A stretch of 64,000 bases of DNA from Ypsolopha sequella (taxonomy: Eukaryota; Arthropoda; Insecta; Lepidoptera; Ypsolophidae), in NCBI GenBank assembly GCA_934047225.1, contig OW203990.1, positions 20,749,045 through 20,813,044 of the forward strand, written 5' to 3'. A program made the position numbers and the translations under genes. Position 1 is the stretch's first letter. The number at the start of each line of letters is the position of its first letter. This document shows positions 55,401 to 63,839 of this stretch, piece by piece. The notes below the pieces were generated by a model that was not told the origin of the DNA, made no database searches, and worked only from the letters and a program-made list of their open reading frames with translations.

Positions 55401-56528
55401 AGAAATTATTGTGTTTATGATAGAACGTTGCATTTCTTTTTGTTAGAAAGGTAATGGAATAGGGAATGATAAATAGGAATAAAATCATAGTAAAACGGGG
55501 ACATTATTTTGAAAAAAAAATACTAGTACTGAAAAAAAAAAGACGGAAAAATTAAAGACAATCTTTTAGGATATTATTTTTATTGTAATGGTAGTCGATT
55601 ATGGTTTGTTTTTGATTTGGTATGCAATGTCTATTCTTAAGGATCATAATATAATAGTTTAATTTCATTGCATTACCCGCGGTAGATCAAAAGTTATGAC
55701 ATATTTTATACATAGTGTCCTCGGTAGGCAACAAAAAATTAAAACGTAAATTCATAAAATAAAAACTTTTTCAAAAAAATAATTAAATTTTTTTGTCGAT
55801 AAAATAAGGACAAAGGACACACTGTCGAAAGGACACACTGTATAGACGTCGTCGTTCATGTGAAGAAGACTACAGTGCTCCCAAAGTAATAATGCGCATA
55901 CAAATCTTCGCCACTGTTCGGCAAAGTTCGTATTTCCTTACATTTTCTATACAATCAATACGGTCACGTGGTACGTCCGGTCGCTCGGCTATAGATTTGT
56001 ATGCGCATTATTACTTTGGGAATACCTACTGTAAGCTTATGCACTTTTCTATAATTAAACGGTTATCGTTTCATGGAAAACAGTTTTTACCCGAAACCAT
56101 TTCACAAATTTGGCGCCTTGTGAATATCTCGCCATCTTACACCTCTTGATGAGATGGATCGGAGTGCGCTGTGGGGAGGAAGGGAAACATTTATAAAAAT
56201 GTATGCAACGTTTCATTGAGATCAAAGCCACCAGGATGTTACAAACACAAGTAATCAGGCTGCGTGTGTGTGTAACATACGTACATGGAAGTGTGTAAAG
56301 AAACCGAAAAACTAATATGATATATTAATAGTTGTTCTTTCTACTTTCAGTGTTCCCTATGAAACTTTTGACATTCTCAGCGATGAGGAGGTTCGTCAAG
56401 GCCTAAAGGTGTACTCCGATTGGCCGACATACCCACAACTATATGTAAAGGGTGAACTCATTGGAGGCCTGGACATTATCAAGGAGCTACAAGCCAATGG
56501 CGAACTGGAAGTCACACTGAAAGCTTAA
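49402..56528 (+). CDS. Grx3: Glutaredoxin-3 / PICOT (Trx-like plus one Grx domain, 221 aa)
   Basis: The exons are 49402-49451, 52479-52647, 52924-53192 and 56351-56528, with GT..AG introns and consistent phases (2, 0, 2). Together they give 222 codons including TAA. The N terminus [17 protein letters not shown] leads into a thioredoxin-like fold: [17 protein letters not shown] (the usual WCGPC is replaced, with one Cys remaining), then [20 protein letters not shown]. From about residue 120 comes a monothiol glutaredoxin domain: [20 protein letters not shown], then PRCGFS (the single active-site Cys), [19 protein letters not shown], then [22 protein letters not shown] Grx proteins bind a bridging [2Fe-2S] cluster with glutathione and deliver iron in the cytosol. 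One Grx domain is the form found in flies, while human GLRX3 has two. The start codon choice is supported by the short exon 1 joining in frame. Introns 1 and 3 are long and full of repeats. Confidence 0.96.
49544..49767. mobile_element. Tc1/mariner-type MITE in Grx3 intron 1
   Basis: The body 49546-49765 has ends CAGTCGATAACCCTATGTAT and, inverted, CAGTGGGTTACCCTATGTAT, flanked by TA (49544-49545 and 49766-49767). A second inner inverted pair, AATAAATAGGGTTGG and CCAACCCTGTTTATT, follows. CAGT ends plus TA are typical for Tc1/mariner. Non-coding. Confidence 0.82.
49854..49953. mobile_element. Short palindromic repeat
   Basis: ACCCTGCGGTCCGAAATAGA..ATTA is mirrored by TAATTCTATTTCGGAATGCAGGGT over about 27 bases, with a loop of about 45 bases. 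Probably another MITE remnant. 49954-50855 holds nothing else recognised. Confidence 0.65.
50848..51761. mobile_element. hAT element with CCGGATA subterminal repeats
   Basis: The element 50856-51753 (898 bp) starts TAGAGATGAAACGGATA and ends with the complement, flanked by a perfect 8-bp duplication ATCTTGAT (50848-50855 and 51754-51761). Each end carries about 100 bases crowded with GGATA/TATCCGG words (for example GGATACCGGATACCGGATAT at the left), in both orientations. No transposase remnant is visible in the AT-rich centre. The 8-bp duplication and the short terminal repeat indicate hAT; the repeated word is a probable transposase-binding site. Confidence 0.92.
52063..52401. mobile_element. 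Inverted-repeat element with internal 19-bp tandem array
   Basis: The arms (52063-52145 and 52319-52401) begin ATTATTATTACATAC and pass through GCTTGAACACTCACGTGTGA and ATGCCAACCGTTTCAC to TTTCGGCAT, about 85 bases with few mismatches. Between them lies a GC-rich array, 52181-52255, of about four units of GCGTCGAACACCGTGTGCC. It lies 78 bases upstream of Grx3 exon 2. A frame crosses it (52099-52341), but its translation reflects the repeat. Class unknown. Confidence 0.8.
53446..54165. repeat. Lepidopteran interspersed repeat (GGCCAAGTGC ... GGAACCCTAAAAA)
   Basis: Starts CGGGCCAAGTGCGTGTCGGG and ends AAGGGTTCC..TGTGGAACCCTAAAAA after a GACA microsatellite (54078-54101). Another start of the same unit (CCGGCCAAGTGC) abuts its end at 54151. 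A - strand frame of 120 codons (53548-53910) falls inside it and is not considered a gene. It lies in Grx3 intron 3. Confidence 0.65.
54858..55119. mobile_element. Inverted-repeat MITE, family B copy 2
   Basis: The left arm CGTGACCATATCGTAAAATT..GTCAATTTCATGATCAG is mirrored by CTGATCATGAAATGG-like sequence followed by TCAATTCTACGATATGGCCAC (right arm 55081-55119, with an A/T mismatch at its start). The interior AAAAATAGGTGCGACGACGA, GAGCGAAGCGAAGCGG and TTTTAACAGAAATACGATATG are shared with 5085-5298. In Grx3 intron 3. Confidence 0.75.
55120..55872. other. Intronic, no recognised feature
   Basis: AT-rich Grx3 intron 3 sequence. AAGGACACACTGT occurs twice near 55810-55845, and a partly similar CACAGTGTGTCC lies at 55256, making a loose inverted repeat spanning about 55250-55845 that might mark an eroded element. 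Confidence 0.35.
55871..56033. mobile_element. Tc1/mariner-type MITE in Grx3 intron 3
   Basis: The body 55873-56031 is flanked by TA on both sides. It begins CAGTGCTCCCAAAGTAATAA, and its other end read inward is CAGTAGGTATTCCCAAAGTA. The 29-base core TCCCAAAGTAATAATGCGC..ATACAAATCT is perfectly inverted. Non-coding. Confidence 0.85.
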
Positions 56529-57439
56529 AAGACAAAACAATAAGATATTTGGATCTAATTTATTTTACTTTTCAAGTAAATTGTTTGTATAATCTGGCTG
56601 GGTTAGTTTTTGTGCTTTTTGTATGTAAATTAAATTAAATACAAAGTACTTATTATTCTTTTATCTGTACTACATTCCCCTAATTTAAGGGGCAGGTAGT
56701 CACCAACGAACTTGAGTCGACCTGTTTACAGAAACTAAACAAATATCGACAGAAACTGTGTATTGAAATAACGTTCACATCAGCGCGTACTGCTTTAGAA
56801 CGTCGTTCGGTCTCTGGATAGCGCAAAATAGGAGAAAATAATACTGTTCACATGGACGTGATAGACGGAAAAAATTCCGTAAATTCTTTCTAAGCAATAT
56901 TTTCCTTGTATTTTAGTTCAAGAACCATGCAGATACCATTAGTGGTTTCAAAGAAATAACCAATTTTACTTAATTTTAGTCTAAAAACAGCTTGACTTTA
57001 AACAAAATTTTCATTCTGTTTCACATACGCGAGAATAATTTCGTGCTGCTACTTTGAAAAAAAAAATCATTTTTTACTTACTAGATTAATTATTGCAAAT
57101 CTACTCAAGTAAATGCTTAGATAATATAGCAATTAACTATTTTTAAATAGCATGGTTTTCAAAGGTAACGTCTTTGATGAGCTAAAATTTTAATTTATGC
57201 CATAAGCGGCCGTTTTTAGCAAAAGTTAAATGTTTAGCTCATCAAAGACCGTTTTATTATGTGCAGTGCAGTGATTTTTTTTTTCTTTTCAGTTACAGAG
57301 TTATTTGAGATTTAAAGATTTATAAAAGTGATTTAAATCTTCTGAACAAAAATATTTATAAATCTCTGTTCCTTACAAGGATTTAATCTGCGCATCTCTA
57401 CTTACCTTGTACATACCCGGGGCCTGCCAAATGTAGTTC
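56529..57439. other. Grx3 3' flank and non-coding
   Basis: ATTAAA/AATTAAATAC near 56625-56640 are plausible Grx3 polyadenylation signals. GGTAACGTCTTTGATGAGCTAAA (57165) has a partial inverted match TTTAGCTCATCAAAGACCG (57233), a small hairpin with the GCGGCCG centre. Nothing else was recognised. Confidence 0.4.
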
Positions 57440-57800
57440 TCTTCTCCCTTTTATCTTGAGATTTTTTTCGTTAAGAGGGTAGTTATATATGTGAACGCAT
57501 GGGTGGGTACACAAAAGCAAAAACGTGCACATGCATTTTGAACGCGTTGGATTGCACGACTAGTTTTTTCGTAAAGTCTTGGCCCATATACCGTGTCACA
57601 ATAGTTACAGATTGATAAAACTAGCGCTTCAGTCAGCATGATTCTTATTATCTTCTTTCAAGAAGTCTCTTATACCGCAGAATACATTAAGACGAAAGAA
57701 AGCAAGTCTTATTTTTGAGTTAATGTGCTCTACAAATCGTAACTCCACATCCAAGTTTTTCGTAGTGGTAACACTCAACATTTTCACCGTCTATTAAAAT
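57440..57800 (-). mobile_element. LINE reverse transcriptase C-terminal fragment
   Basis: On - in shifting frames: KNLDVELRFVEHINSKIRLA, FFRLNVFCGIRDFLKEDNK, then LVLSICNYCDTVYGPRLYEK, TSRAIQRVQNACARFCFCVP. This is the post-YADD thumb region of Jockey/CR1-type LINEs (LNYCD..YGP..., IQRVQNACARF). Decayed, with no other part of the element nearby. Confidence 0.82.
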
Positions 57801-58730
57801 TATAGACAAAATACCCCCCAGACCACTCATAACAGGCGACCGATTTCTGACAACACATCTGACTAATCGAGCTGACATAAGGCAGCTGATTCAAAACCAG
57901 TACCAGTTGCGACCAGATCTCTGATACGGAACCGCGTTCTCAGTTTTTATGAATGAAAATATTCGTAAAAAGAGCAATAGGTAGGTTAAAATAGGTGTAC
58001 CTACTTTTACAGTTAAATGGTGTGGAAAAACCATAACAAAAACAACTAAAAGAAATATTTACTTTAAAAAGTAATATTTATAGAAAATTAACTCAATAAT
58101 TTATAGGTACAAAGCATTTTACAAAATCCTCATGATTCAACTTATACTGGTCTGACGTTGAATTACTTGAATTTTAAAGCTTGCGCACTCCGTTGTGTCA
58201 TAGTAAAATTGTGTCTTACTCTATTGTCTACTTCAGTATTTTTGTTTCGATTATTTTGTCCAGTCGTGTAACGATAGAGGTGCGTATTTATAGAGCACTC
58301 ATTAATCGATACTTATTGATTCATGTAGATTATTAAAAGTATATTTATGCCTTTAAAGCAAGTTAAACATATTATAGAGGTAAGTATTGTTTAAACCATT
58401 TTTCTTTTGTCATTTCACAAACTGTGTCAATTTAAAATTTATAAATCCCTTCATTTTTCTTTTGTATTTTATTAGAATCTTATGAAAAACCTGTCATGTA
58501 TATAAAATATAACAATACATATTCTCAGGACCAATCTCATATGTACTTCCAAATTTGAATTTTGAATCTGTAAGTAATTAATTTATCGATACCTAATAAA
58601 GCAATATTGACACTATTGTGATACAATAATTTAAGAAATTAAAAGGTAAAGCTCCATGAAATTAAAATACTTAATACATAAAAATAATATCGATAAAGCT
58701 AGTAAACCTGACCGTCCTAATCCTACAAAG

Positions 58731-58866
58731 TAGAGTCTGTCTAATGAAAACTGAGAGTAACTTTACCTGACATGTGTACGGAAAAAATATTTTTTTAATA
58801 ATTTTTCCATACCCGTGTCAGGACTGTCAGGTAAAGTTACCCTCAGCTTTCATTAGACAGACTCTA
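58731..58866. mobile_element. TA-flanked palindromic MITE
   Basis: TAGAGTCTGTCTAATGAAAA and its complement close a hairpin whose arms continue CTGAG.GTAACTTTACCTGACA. The central TTTTCCATACCCGTGTCAGG is shared with the element at 61067-61240. TA stands at both ends. Non-coding. Confidence 0.78.
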
Positions 58867-59043
58867 TTGCTACTTATGACAGAATCAGAGAATATAAAGT
58901 ATTACTACATAAAGAAGCGACACTCACCTCCCCGCGCGAATTTAACGTCCCCCGCGGTCCCCCGCAAGTTAGTGGCAAATCTGGAGGCAGGCAGAGCTCG
59001 AGTAGCACTCGTTCGCTGCGCGCGTATTTTGTTTTGTTTTCTT

Positions 59044-59132
59044 GATTTTGACCACAAACACTTGTACTATTTGTTTCATAACATTTGTTTTATGTTATGA
59101 AACAAATAGTACAAGTGTTTGTGTTCAAAATC
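59044..59132. mobile_element. Near-perfect 89-bp palindrome
   Basis: GATTTTGACCACAAACACTT..GTACTATTTGTTTCATAACAT is mirrored with one or two changes by ATGTTATGAAACAAATAGTA..CAAGTGTTTGTGTTCAAAATC. The loop is 7-8 bases. Folding into a long hairpin is unavoidable if transcribed. Confidence 0.85.
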
Positions 59133-59383
59133 GAGATGCTTTTTATGTTTCATCAAGTTCCGACAATCGCAAGTATAAATCTTGTTTTGTTTTATTACGA
59201 TACTGATTTTTAATCAATAATATGGTTCGTTATTGTGGTATATGGTTCGTTTCAACACCGACCCAATATTGTCTTTGCACCGACCGTTCAAAAATGACAG
59301 TGTCGCTACACTGGTGTCAAATTTTTCAACATCAACTCTGAGCAGGGTTCGCAAGGTTCGTATAGGCTCCAAACGTCACCTGA

Positions 59384-59853
59384 CATTCACGCAGGGCTGC
59401 CAGGTCCAACTGAGTGTTGCGCGCTAACTCCGCTGTAAAAAAGCGCTAGATTCCGCTAAACATATTTTTTTATAAAAAGCGCTAGAAGAAGCGCTAGTTT
59501 TATGTTGTATATTGGTGGCCATATTGATAAGATGATTGTAATTGATTGGCTTTTTAAAAAAAAACGTCATTTCCTGTGCGCCGTAAAGAATTTTTAAAAG
59601 AAGGTAAAGAAATTTTATACTAAATTAAATCAATGCAAGTAGAATTATCATCACTAAAACAAAACTCATTTCAAAATAGCGCTAGATTTCCCAAAATTAT
59701 TCCAAAAAAGTGCTAAAATAATGAAACACAACTCATTCCGAAATAGCGCTAGATTTTCCGCTAGGCGCTAAAAACGAATTTTGAGCGCTAAGTGGTCAAA
59801 AAAAGCGTTAGATCTGGCGCAAAATGCGCTGATCTGGCAGCACTGCATTCACG
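59384..59853. mobile_element. hAT element with AGCGCTAGA repeats
   Basis: The element 59392-59845 (454 bp) has ends CAGGGCTGCCAG and, inverted, CAGTGCTGCCAG, with a perfect 8-bp duplication CATTCACG (59384-59391 and 59846-59853). AGCGCTAGA and variants (GCGCTAG, GCGCTAAA) occur about ten times throughout. CAGNGCTGCCAG is a hAT-type terminus. No coding remnant. The empty site reads CTGACATTCACGTAAATG. Confidence 0.93.
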
Positions 59854-60059
59854 TAAATGAAATGACGTTAATTTTTGTACCAAGGGGTCTTCTCAGCGTT
59901 ATAGTTGATATATTAACGTTAAATTTCGTACCGAGGGGGTCCTCTCAACGTTATTATACTAAATATAATGCAAAAATGACAACTGACGTTTGGAGTGTCG
60001 CTACACGACGAAACCCGTTCAAAAACTCAGCGTTACAACCCCAGTGTTCCTGCCCAGCC

Positions 60060-60480
60060 CAGGGTAGGCCACTTCAGGGGTAGAACGCTGGCCTCTCAAT
60101 CTTGAGATCCAGGTTCAATCCGCGGTTGGGCATGCACCAATGAGTTTTTCGGAATTTACATAATGCGCATCGTATTTGCTTATAGGTAAGTACTTCCCAC
60201 TTTCTGAACGGTAAAGGAAAACATAGTGAGGAAACCCGTATGTCCTAAAAATCGTCGGTGTTACTACAAAACGGTGTTTAACTTTAGACAGTGTTTAAAT
60301 CTGTTGTTGTCACCTTTTGTTCCATATTGTAAAAAGTGACAGCAACAGATTTAAACACTGTCTAAAGTTAAACATCGTTTAAACGCCCTTTTGTAGTAAC
60401 ACAGTGTGTGTTTGTGCCCAAAGTACTTACGGCGATAGGGCTCACCTCCCACCACGTTGGGACGTAATATTTGTAGGTGA
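60060..60480 (+). repeat. tRNA-derived SINE interrupted by a palindromic MITE
   Basis: The head GGTAGAACGCTGGCCTCTCA..ATCTTGAGATCC..GGTTCAATCCGCGG has A- and B-box spacing of a tRNA. It is followed by the SINE body GGGCATGCACCAATGAG, TTCGGAATTTACATAATG and GGTAAAGGAAAACATAGTG. The body resumes after an inserted hairpin (60259-60402) with TTTGTGCCCAAAGTACTTAC and GGGCTCACCTCCCACCACG. This class is common in noctuoid moths. Confidence 0.7.
60259..60402. mobile_element. Palindromic MITE inserted in the SINE
   Basis: GTGTTACTACAAAACGGTGT..TTAACTTTAGACAGTGTTTAAA..TCTGTTG is mirrored by CAACAGATTTAAACACTGTC..TAAAGTTAAACATCG..TTTTGTAGTAACAC. Arms of about 55-60 bases; loop about 35 bases. Non-coding. 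Confidence 0.75.
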
Positions 60481-61066
60481 AACGCTGGTGTACCGAGTGT
60501 GGACTGTGACTTGCATTTCAAAGTTCACACTCGGAACACCTCTGACACTCTTTGGCGCATATATATATTTTTAATACAAATTTATCCATGGGGAACCAGA
60601 ACTAGGACCTAGGGATTAACCACGCTAAAATTTAGGAAGAGAATCATATAAGTTGCTGACTATAAATGTTGTCCCTCTCGATCGACGACGCTCACACGCT
60701 TGCTGCCAGCCCTAGACTAGCTCACGCACACACAAGCGTGTGCGGATTAGCCAGATGCGCGCGTGAGAGTGTAGGTAAATAACTTGAGCGAGGACAATGA
60801 AGTGTCGGGGGTGTGACAGAATAACCTTGGTAGGGCCAATAGAATTGCAGTACCCCACTTTCTCATACCTCGGCTAGATGACAGAATGAATTGTACGCTT
60901 AAAATTAAACAATGGCCGTCTTTGGTGTATTTCGTCTATGATTTACCTAAGTATTCCAAAAAGCAACCAAAAATTGCACATTAAAGTTTAAAAAACGACG
61001 TACAAGTTCTGAGCATGCCATCTGCGTATATTCATACGAGATGCAGATTTACGCAGCTCCGATAAG
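60481..61066. other. Non-coding, no recognised gene
   Basis: A small hairpin, CCGAGTGTGGAC..GTTCACACTCGG (60497-60536), follows the SINE. 60690-60790 contains several CACACGC/GCGTGTG words in both orientations. No ORF of interest. Confidence 0.4.
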
Positions 61067-61240
61067 CTGAGTGATGGTAGATGGTAGTGTTTGGCCAGCG
61101 AATCGTGTCACATCTTTACCCTGACATTATTCTAAGATTTCTAAGCACAGGTATAAAAAAATTACATCTTTCCATACCCGTGTCAGGGCAAAGTTGTGAC
61201 ACGATTCGCTGACCTATCATGATACTCATCTATCACTCAG
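61067..61240. mobile_element. Palindromic MITE related to 58731-58866
   Basis: CTGAGTGATGGTAGATGGTA..CAGCGAATCGTGTCACA..TTTACCCTGACA is mirrored by CCATACCCGTGTCAGGGCAAA.TTGTGACACGATTCGCTG (cut here to its halves) and TATCACTCAG. CCATACCCGTGTCAGG is shared with 58731-58866. It directly abuts the next element. Confidence 0.7.
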
Positions 61241-61512
61241 GGGCGGATTCATAAACTAGGGTCGTGACGCGGGTTCTTATGCTATCTCCGTCGCACTTGT
61301 TGGAAATTGTATACGCTATCCTGCTGTCAGTGTTGGAACCAGATGAAATTGTTAATATATGAACGGCTAGCAGCATATCAGACCCCCGTTCATTAATTAA
61401 CACTTTCGTCAGGTTCCAACACTGACAGCAGGATAGCGTATATAATTTTCAACGCGTGCGACAGAAATAGCAATAGAACCCGTGTCGCGACCCCTAGTTT
61501 ATGAACGCGCCC
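61240..61512. mobile_element. Inverted-repeat MITE family D, complete copy
   Basis: GGGGCGGATTCATAAACTAG..GGTCG.GACGCGGGTTCT is mirrored by AGAACCCGTGTCGCGACCCC..TAGTTTATGAACGCGCCC. Inner arms ATACGCTATCCTGCTGTCAG..TGTTGGAACC are mirrored by GGTTCCAACACTGACAGCAGG..ATAGCGTAT. The right half also occurs at 41629-41763, and the TGTCAGTGTTGGAACCTGAC word occurs again at 61595-61614. Confidence 0.8.
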
Positions 61513-61606
61513 AGCTGCGTTTTTAAAACTCGGTATTGCGACACAGATTCCAATGCTGTCTCTTTTGCACGCGTTAAAAAGTATGTTATTCAGCTGTCAG
61601 TGTTGG

Positions 61607-62403
61607 AACCTGACCAGTGTGACCATTTGTGGCAGATTTCTGCCGTTTTGGCAGATTTCGCTCTTAAATTTTGTCTGTGGCAGATCATGCTGACGATTTA
61701 CAAAAGAGGCAGATTTTGGCAGATTTCAAAGATTCCAAGAAAATTCACATTACCTAATTTGAATTTTCAATGAATTCATCTTTTTTATAAGTGATTACAT
61801 TAGGTTTTATACATAATTAGATGACAAATGAAGTAGCACCAGCAGCACAATTTTGAGTGTAGACAAATTTTGGGGAGTGATAGGAAAAGTCAAGGACGCG
61901 AATGGGGCTACAAAATACCCAAGTATTACAAATTTCGCCAAAGCTTTATTATGTTCGCCCATGTCCAACGCTTCGTGCGAGAGAATATTCTCTCAGGTGA
62001 CTTTAAATAAAAACAAAAATAAGGAATAGGTTCCTAAACCAAAATGTTTCAGCTTTAATTATAACAAAAGAGGGGATTAAGGAACACGGAGACTGTGTCT
62101 CCTTTAAACCGACTAAAAATATGATCAAAAAGATGTCTTCAAAATCTATGAACTACACGGAAAAAGAAGACGAGGCAAATATTGACACGTAGAGTAAATG
62201 TTACGTTTAGGTACAATTTATAAGAAAATTGTTAAATAATTTTGTTGATTAAAGAAATTCCATTGAATTCGAGTGTATTTTTTTCCGTTTCCATGAAGGC
62301 ATATTTCTGGCATTGTTGGCGCCAAGTGTGGCAGGTTTTGGCAGATTTTTTGCCCACTCTCTGGCAGATTCGACATTTATGAGATGGTCACACTGAACCT
62401 GAC
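61607..62403. mobile_element. Deleted hAT element with TGGCAGATT repeats
   Basis: The element 61615-62395 (781 bp) starts CAGTGTGACCATTTG and ends with the complement, ATGGTCACACTG, flanked by a perfect 8-bp duplication AACCTGAC (61607-61614 and 62396-62403). Subterminal regions at both ends repeat TGGCAGATTT/TTTGGCAGATT. The centre keeps a hAT transposase C-terminal fragment (61865-62029). It inserted into a fragment of MITE family D. Confidence 0.93.
61865..62029 (+). pseudogene. hAT transposase dimerisation-domain fragment
   Basis: A 54-codon open stretch reads KFWGVIGKVKDANGATKYPS, then ITNFAKALLCSPMSNASCER, IFSQVTLNKNKNKE, and a stop. FAKALL..P.SNASCER.FS is the signature of the hAT C-terminal dimerisation region (hATC). 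The upstream RNase-H-like catalytic part is missing, and no start codon supports translation. It is the coding remnant of a formerly autonomous hAT relative. Confidence 0.85.
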
Positions 62404-62582
62404 ATCCTGACATTGTGTGAAATAATGAACGCCACTCACTCAGCTGATTTATTTATTTCGGATAAATTATTTATTAATTGATTCTGTGATTATTCAATAA
62501 ATCGTAAAATTGTTTGTGTTGTGTTATCAAGTAGAGATTACGTGATTTTCCATTGCAACTTGTAAACAACTTTCCAAGTATT

Positions 62583-63200
62583 ATGGACCATTTAACGCCG
62601 TTTCATCCACGTAAGTAAAATTCAGTTTGTTTTGATTTTTCATGCACTGTCGTGTCATAAAAATCATTACCTACCTACCACCTTTTCGTTGCAGAAATCA
62701 TGAGTAGGCCGAGAACTGCTGGTGATGGAATGGAATCCGATTCCAAAACAGCCGAAATCTTGCGAAAATCTGACGTCAAGCCTCACAGCAGAAAGTCCAA
62801 AGAAACCCTACTTCCTGGACGCTTGATTCAGGTCTATCCTACATATACTTTGAAAGTAGAAAAAAATAAGCCGCAGATGTACTCTAAGAGCCCTAAATTT
62901 GTTCCTTATGAACCTTACCCAGCAGCGGTTAAACCTATCGTTCCACTTCCAAAAACCAAAGGTTTGAAGAAACATATTTCAAAGAACAATATGGACATAA
63001 ACACTCTTATATCACAGATGTCTCAAATGGACACAAATCTTAGTGAGTTTAAGCCCAGAGCTAAGCTGACATCGGCGGGGGACAAGAGTATAGTGGATGA
63101 TGATAAATCTTGCCAAGAAAAAGTGGAAATGCAAATAAAAATAAATGATCTCACTCAAGAAAATGAATCTCTGAAAGAACAACTGAAGCAACAAGCACAG
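62583..63200 (+). CDS. Coiled-coil protein, probable golgin-45 (5' exons, truncated by window)
   Basis: A short first exon 62583-62610 (MDHLTPFHP plus one base) joins in frame to 62695-63200 (donor CAC|gtaagt, acceptor ttgcag|aaatc), giving MDHLTPFHPQIMSRPRTAGD, then GMESDSKTAEIL. An internal ATG at 62700 is an alternative start. A conserved-looking block LLPGRLIQVYPTYTLKVEK and SPKFVPYEPYPAAVKPIVPL precedes IDTLISQMSQMD-like Asn/Ser-rich sequence. From about residue 150 a heptad pattern starts (VEMQIKINDLTQENESLKEQ). RTAGDGMES resembles the start region of vertebrate golgin-45/BLZF1, a Golgi coiled-coil tether, which also continues as a coiled coil. Exon 2 ends in phase 0 at gtatta; later exons lie beyond 64000. 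The identity is an inference from one short motif plus layout. Confidence 0.6.
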
Positions 63201-63522
63201 GTATTAATAATTGTATAGTAGGTAAATGTACCACATAATATATGATAACATAACAAATAATAATTTGAAGAAGTCTTGTTGGAATTTTATGAATTAGGTA
63301 TCTTTTTAGCTAGTTTTTATAGTAGGATTAACTGGCAGAATTATTGATTTTTGATAAAAATATACTGAATATTCATATCTGGCCAGATTATCACCTATGA
63401 TATTCTATGGGAGTTATTACAAAAGATATTACAAAAATTTTTAAGCAGGGAAAAAGTACAGGTAAAACAAACACCTACCTACTTATGCCAAGCTTCAAGA
63501 GGTATAGAAAGAAACTAGATTT
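63201..63522. other. Intron of the coiled-coil gene, no recognised feature
   Basis: AT-rich intron sequence. The frame at 63407-63601 runs into the hAT MITE and is not a gene. Confidence 0.5.
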
Positions 63523-63800
63523 CCACCACACAGTGGCGTGCACAGAACTTTTTTCCGGAAAAGCAATCAGAAGGTCAAGTACGACAATAAAAAAAATATG
63601 AAAAAATTTAAATAACACTTTGAAAAAAAAAAGTTTGTATGACAATTTTCACTCTAGGGTAGGCAGTGCCTACCCTGGCGTCATACAAACTTTTTTTTTT
63701 CAAAGTGTTATTTAATTTTTTTCATATTTTTTTTATTGTCGTACTTGACCTTCTGATTGCTTTTCCGGAAAAAAGTTCTGTGCACGCCACTGCCACCACA
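63523..63800. mobile_element. hAT-type MITE, CAGTGGCGTGCACAG family, copy 2
   Basis: The element 63531-63792 (262 bp) is flanked by a perfect 8-bp duplication CCACCACA (63523-63530 and 63793-63800). The termini CAGTGGCGTGCACAGAAC are inverted at both ends. Arms are nearly perfect for about 110 bases (through AAAAGCAATCAGAAGGTCAA, ATAAAAAAAATATGAAAAAA and AATAACACTTTG). The loop contains CTAGGGTAGGCAGTGCCTACC. It is inserted in the intron of the coiled-coil gene. Confidence 0.95.
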
Positions 63801-63839
63801 TGATCTCAACTCATACTCATAGTCTTTATTCAGTTATAA

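Noticed and set aside
58774..59100. 108-codon + frame
   Set aside because: Crosses two palindromic elements; composed of repeat DNA.
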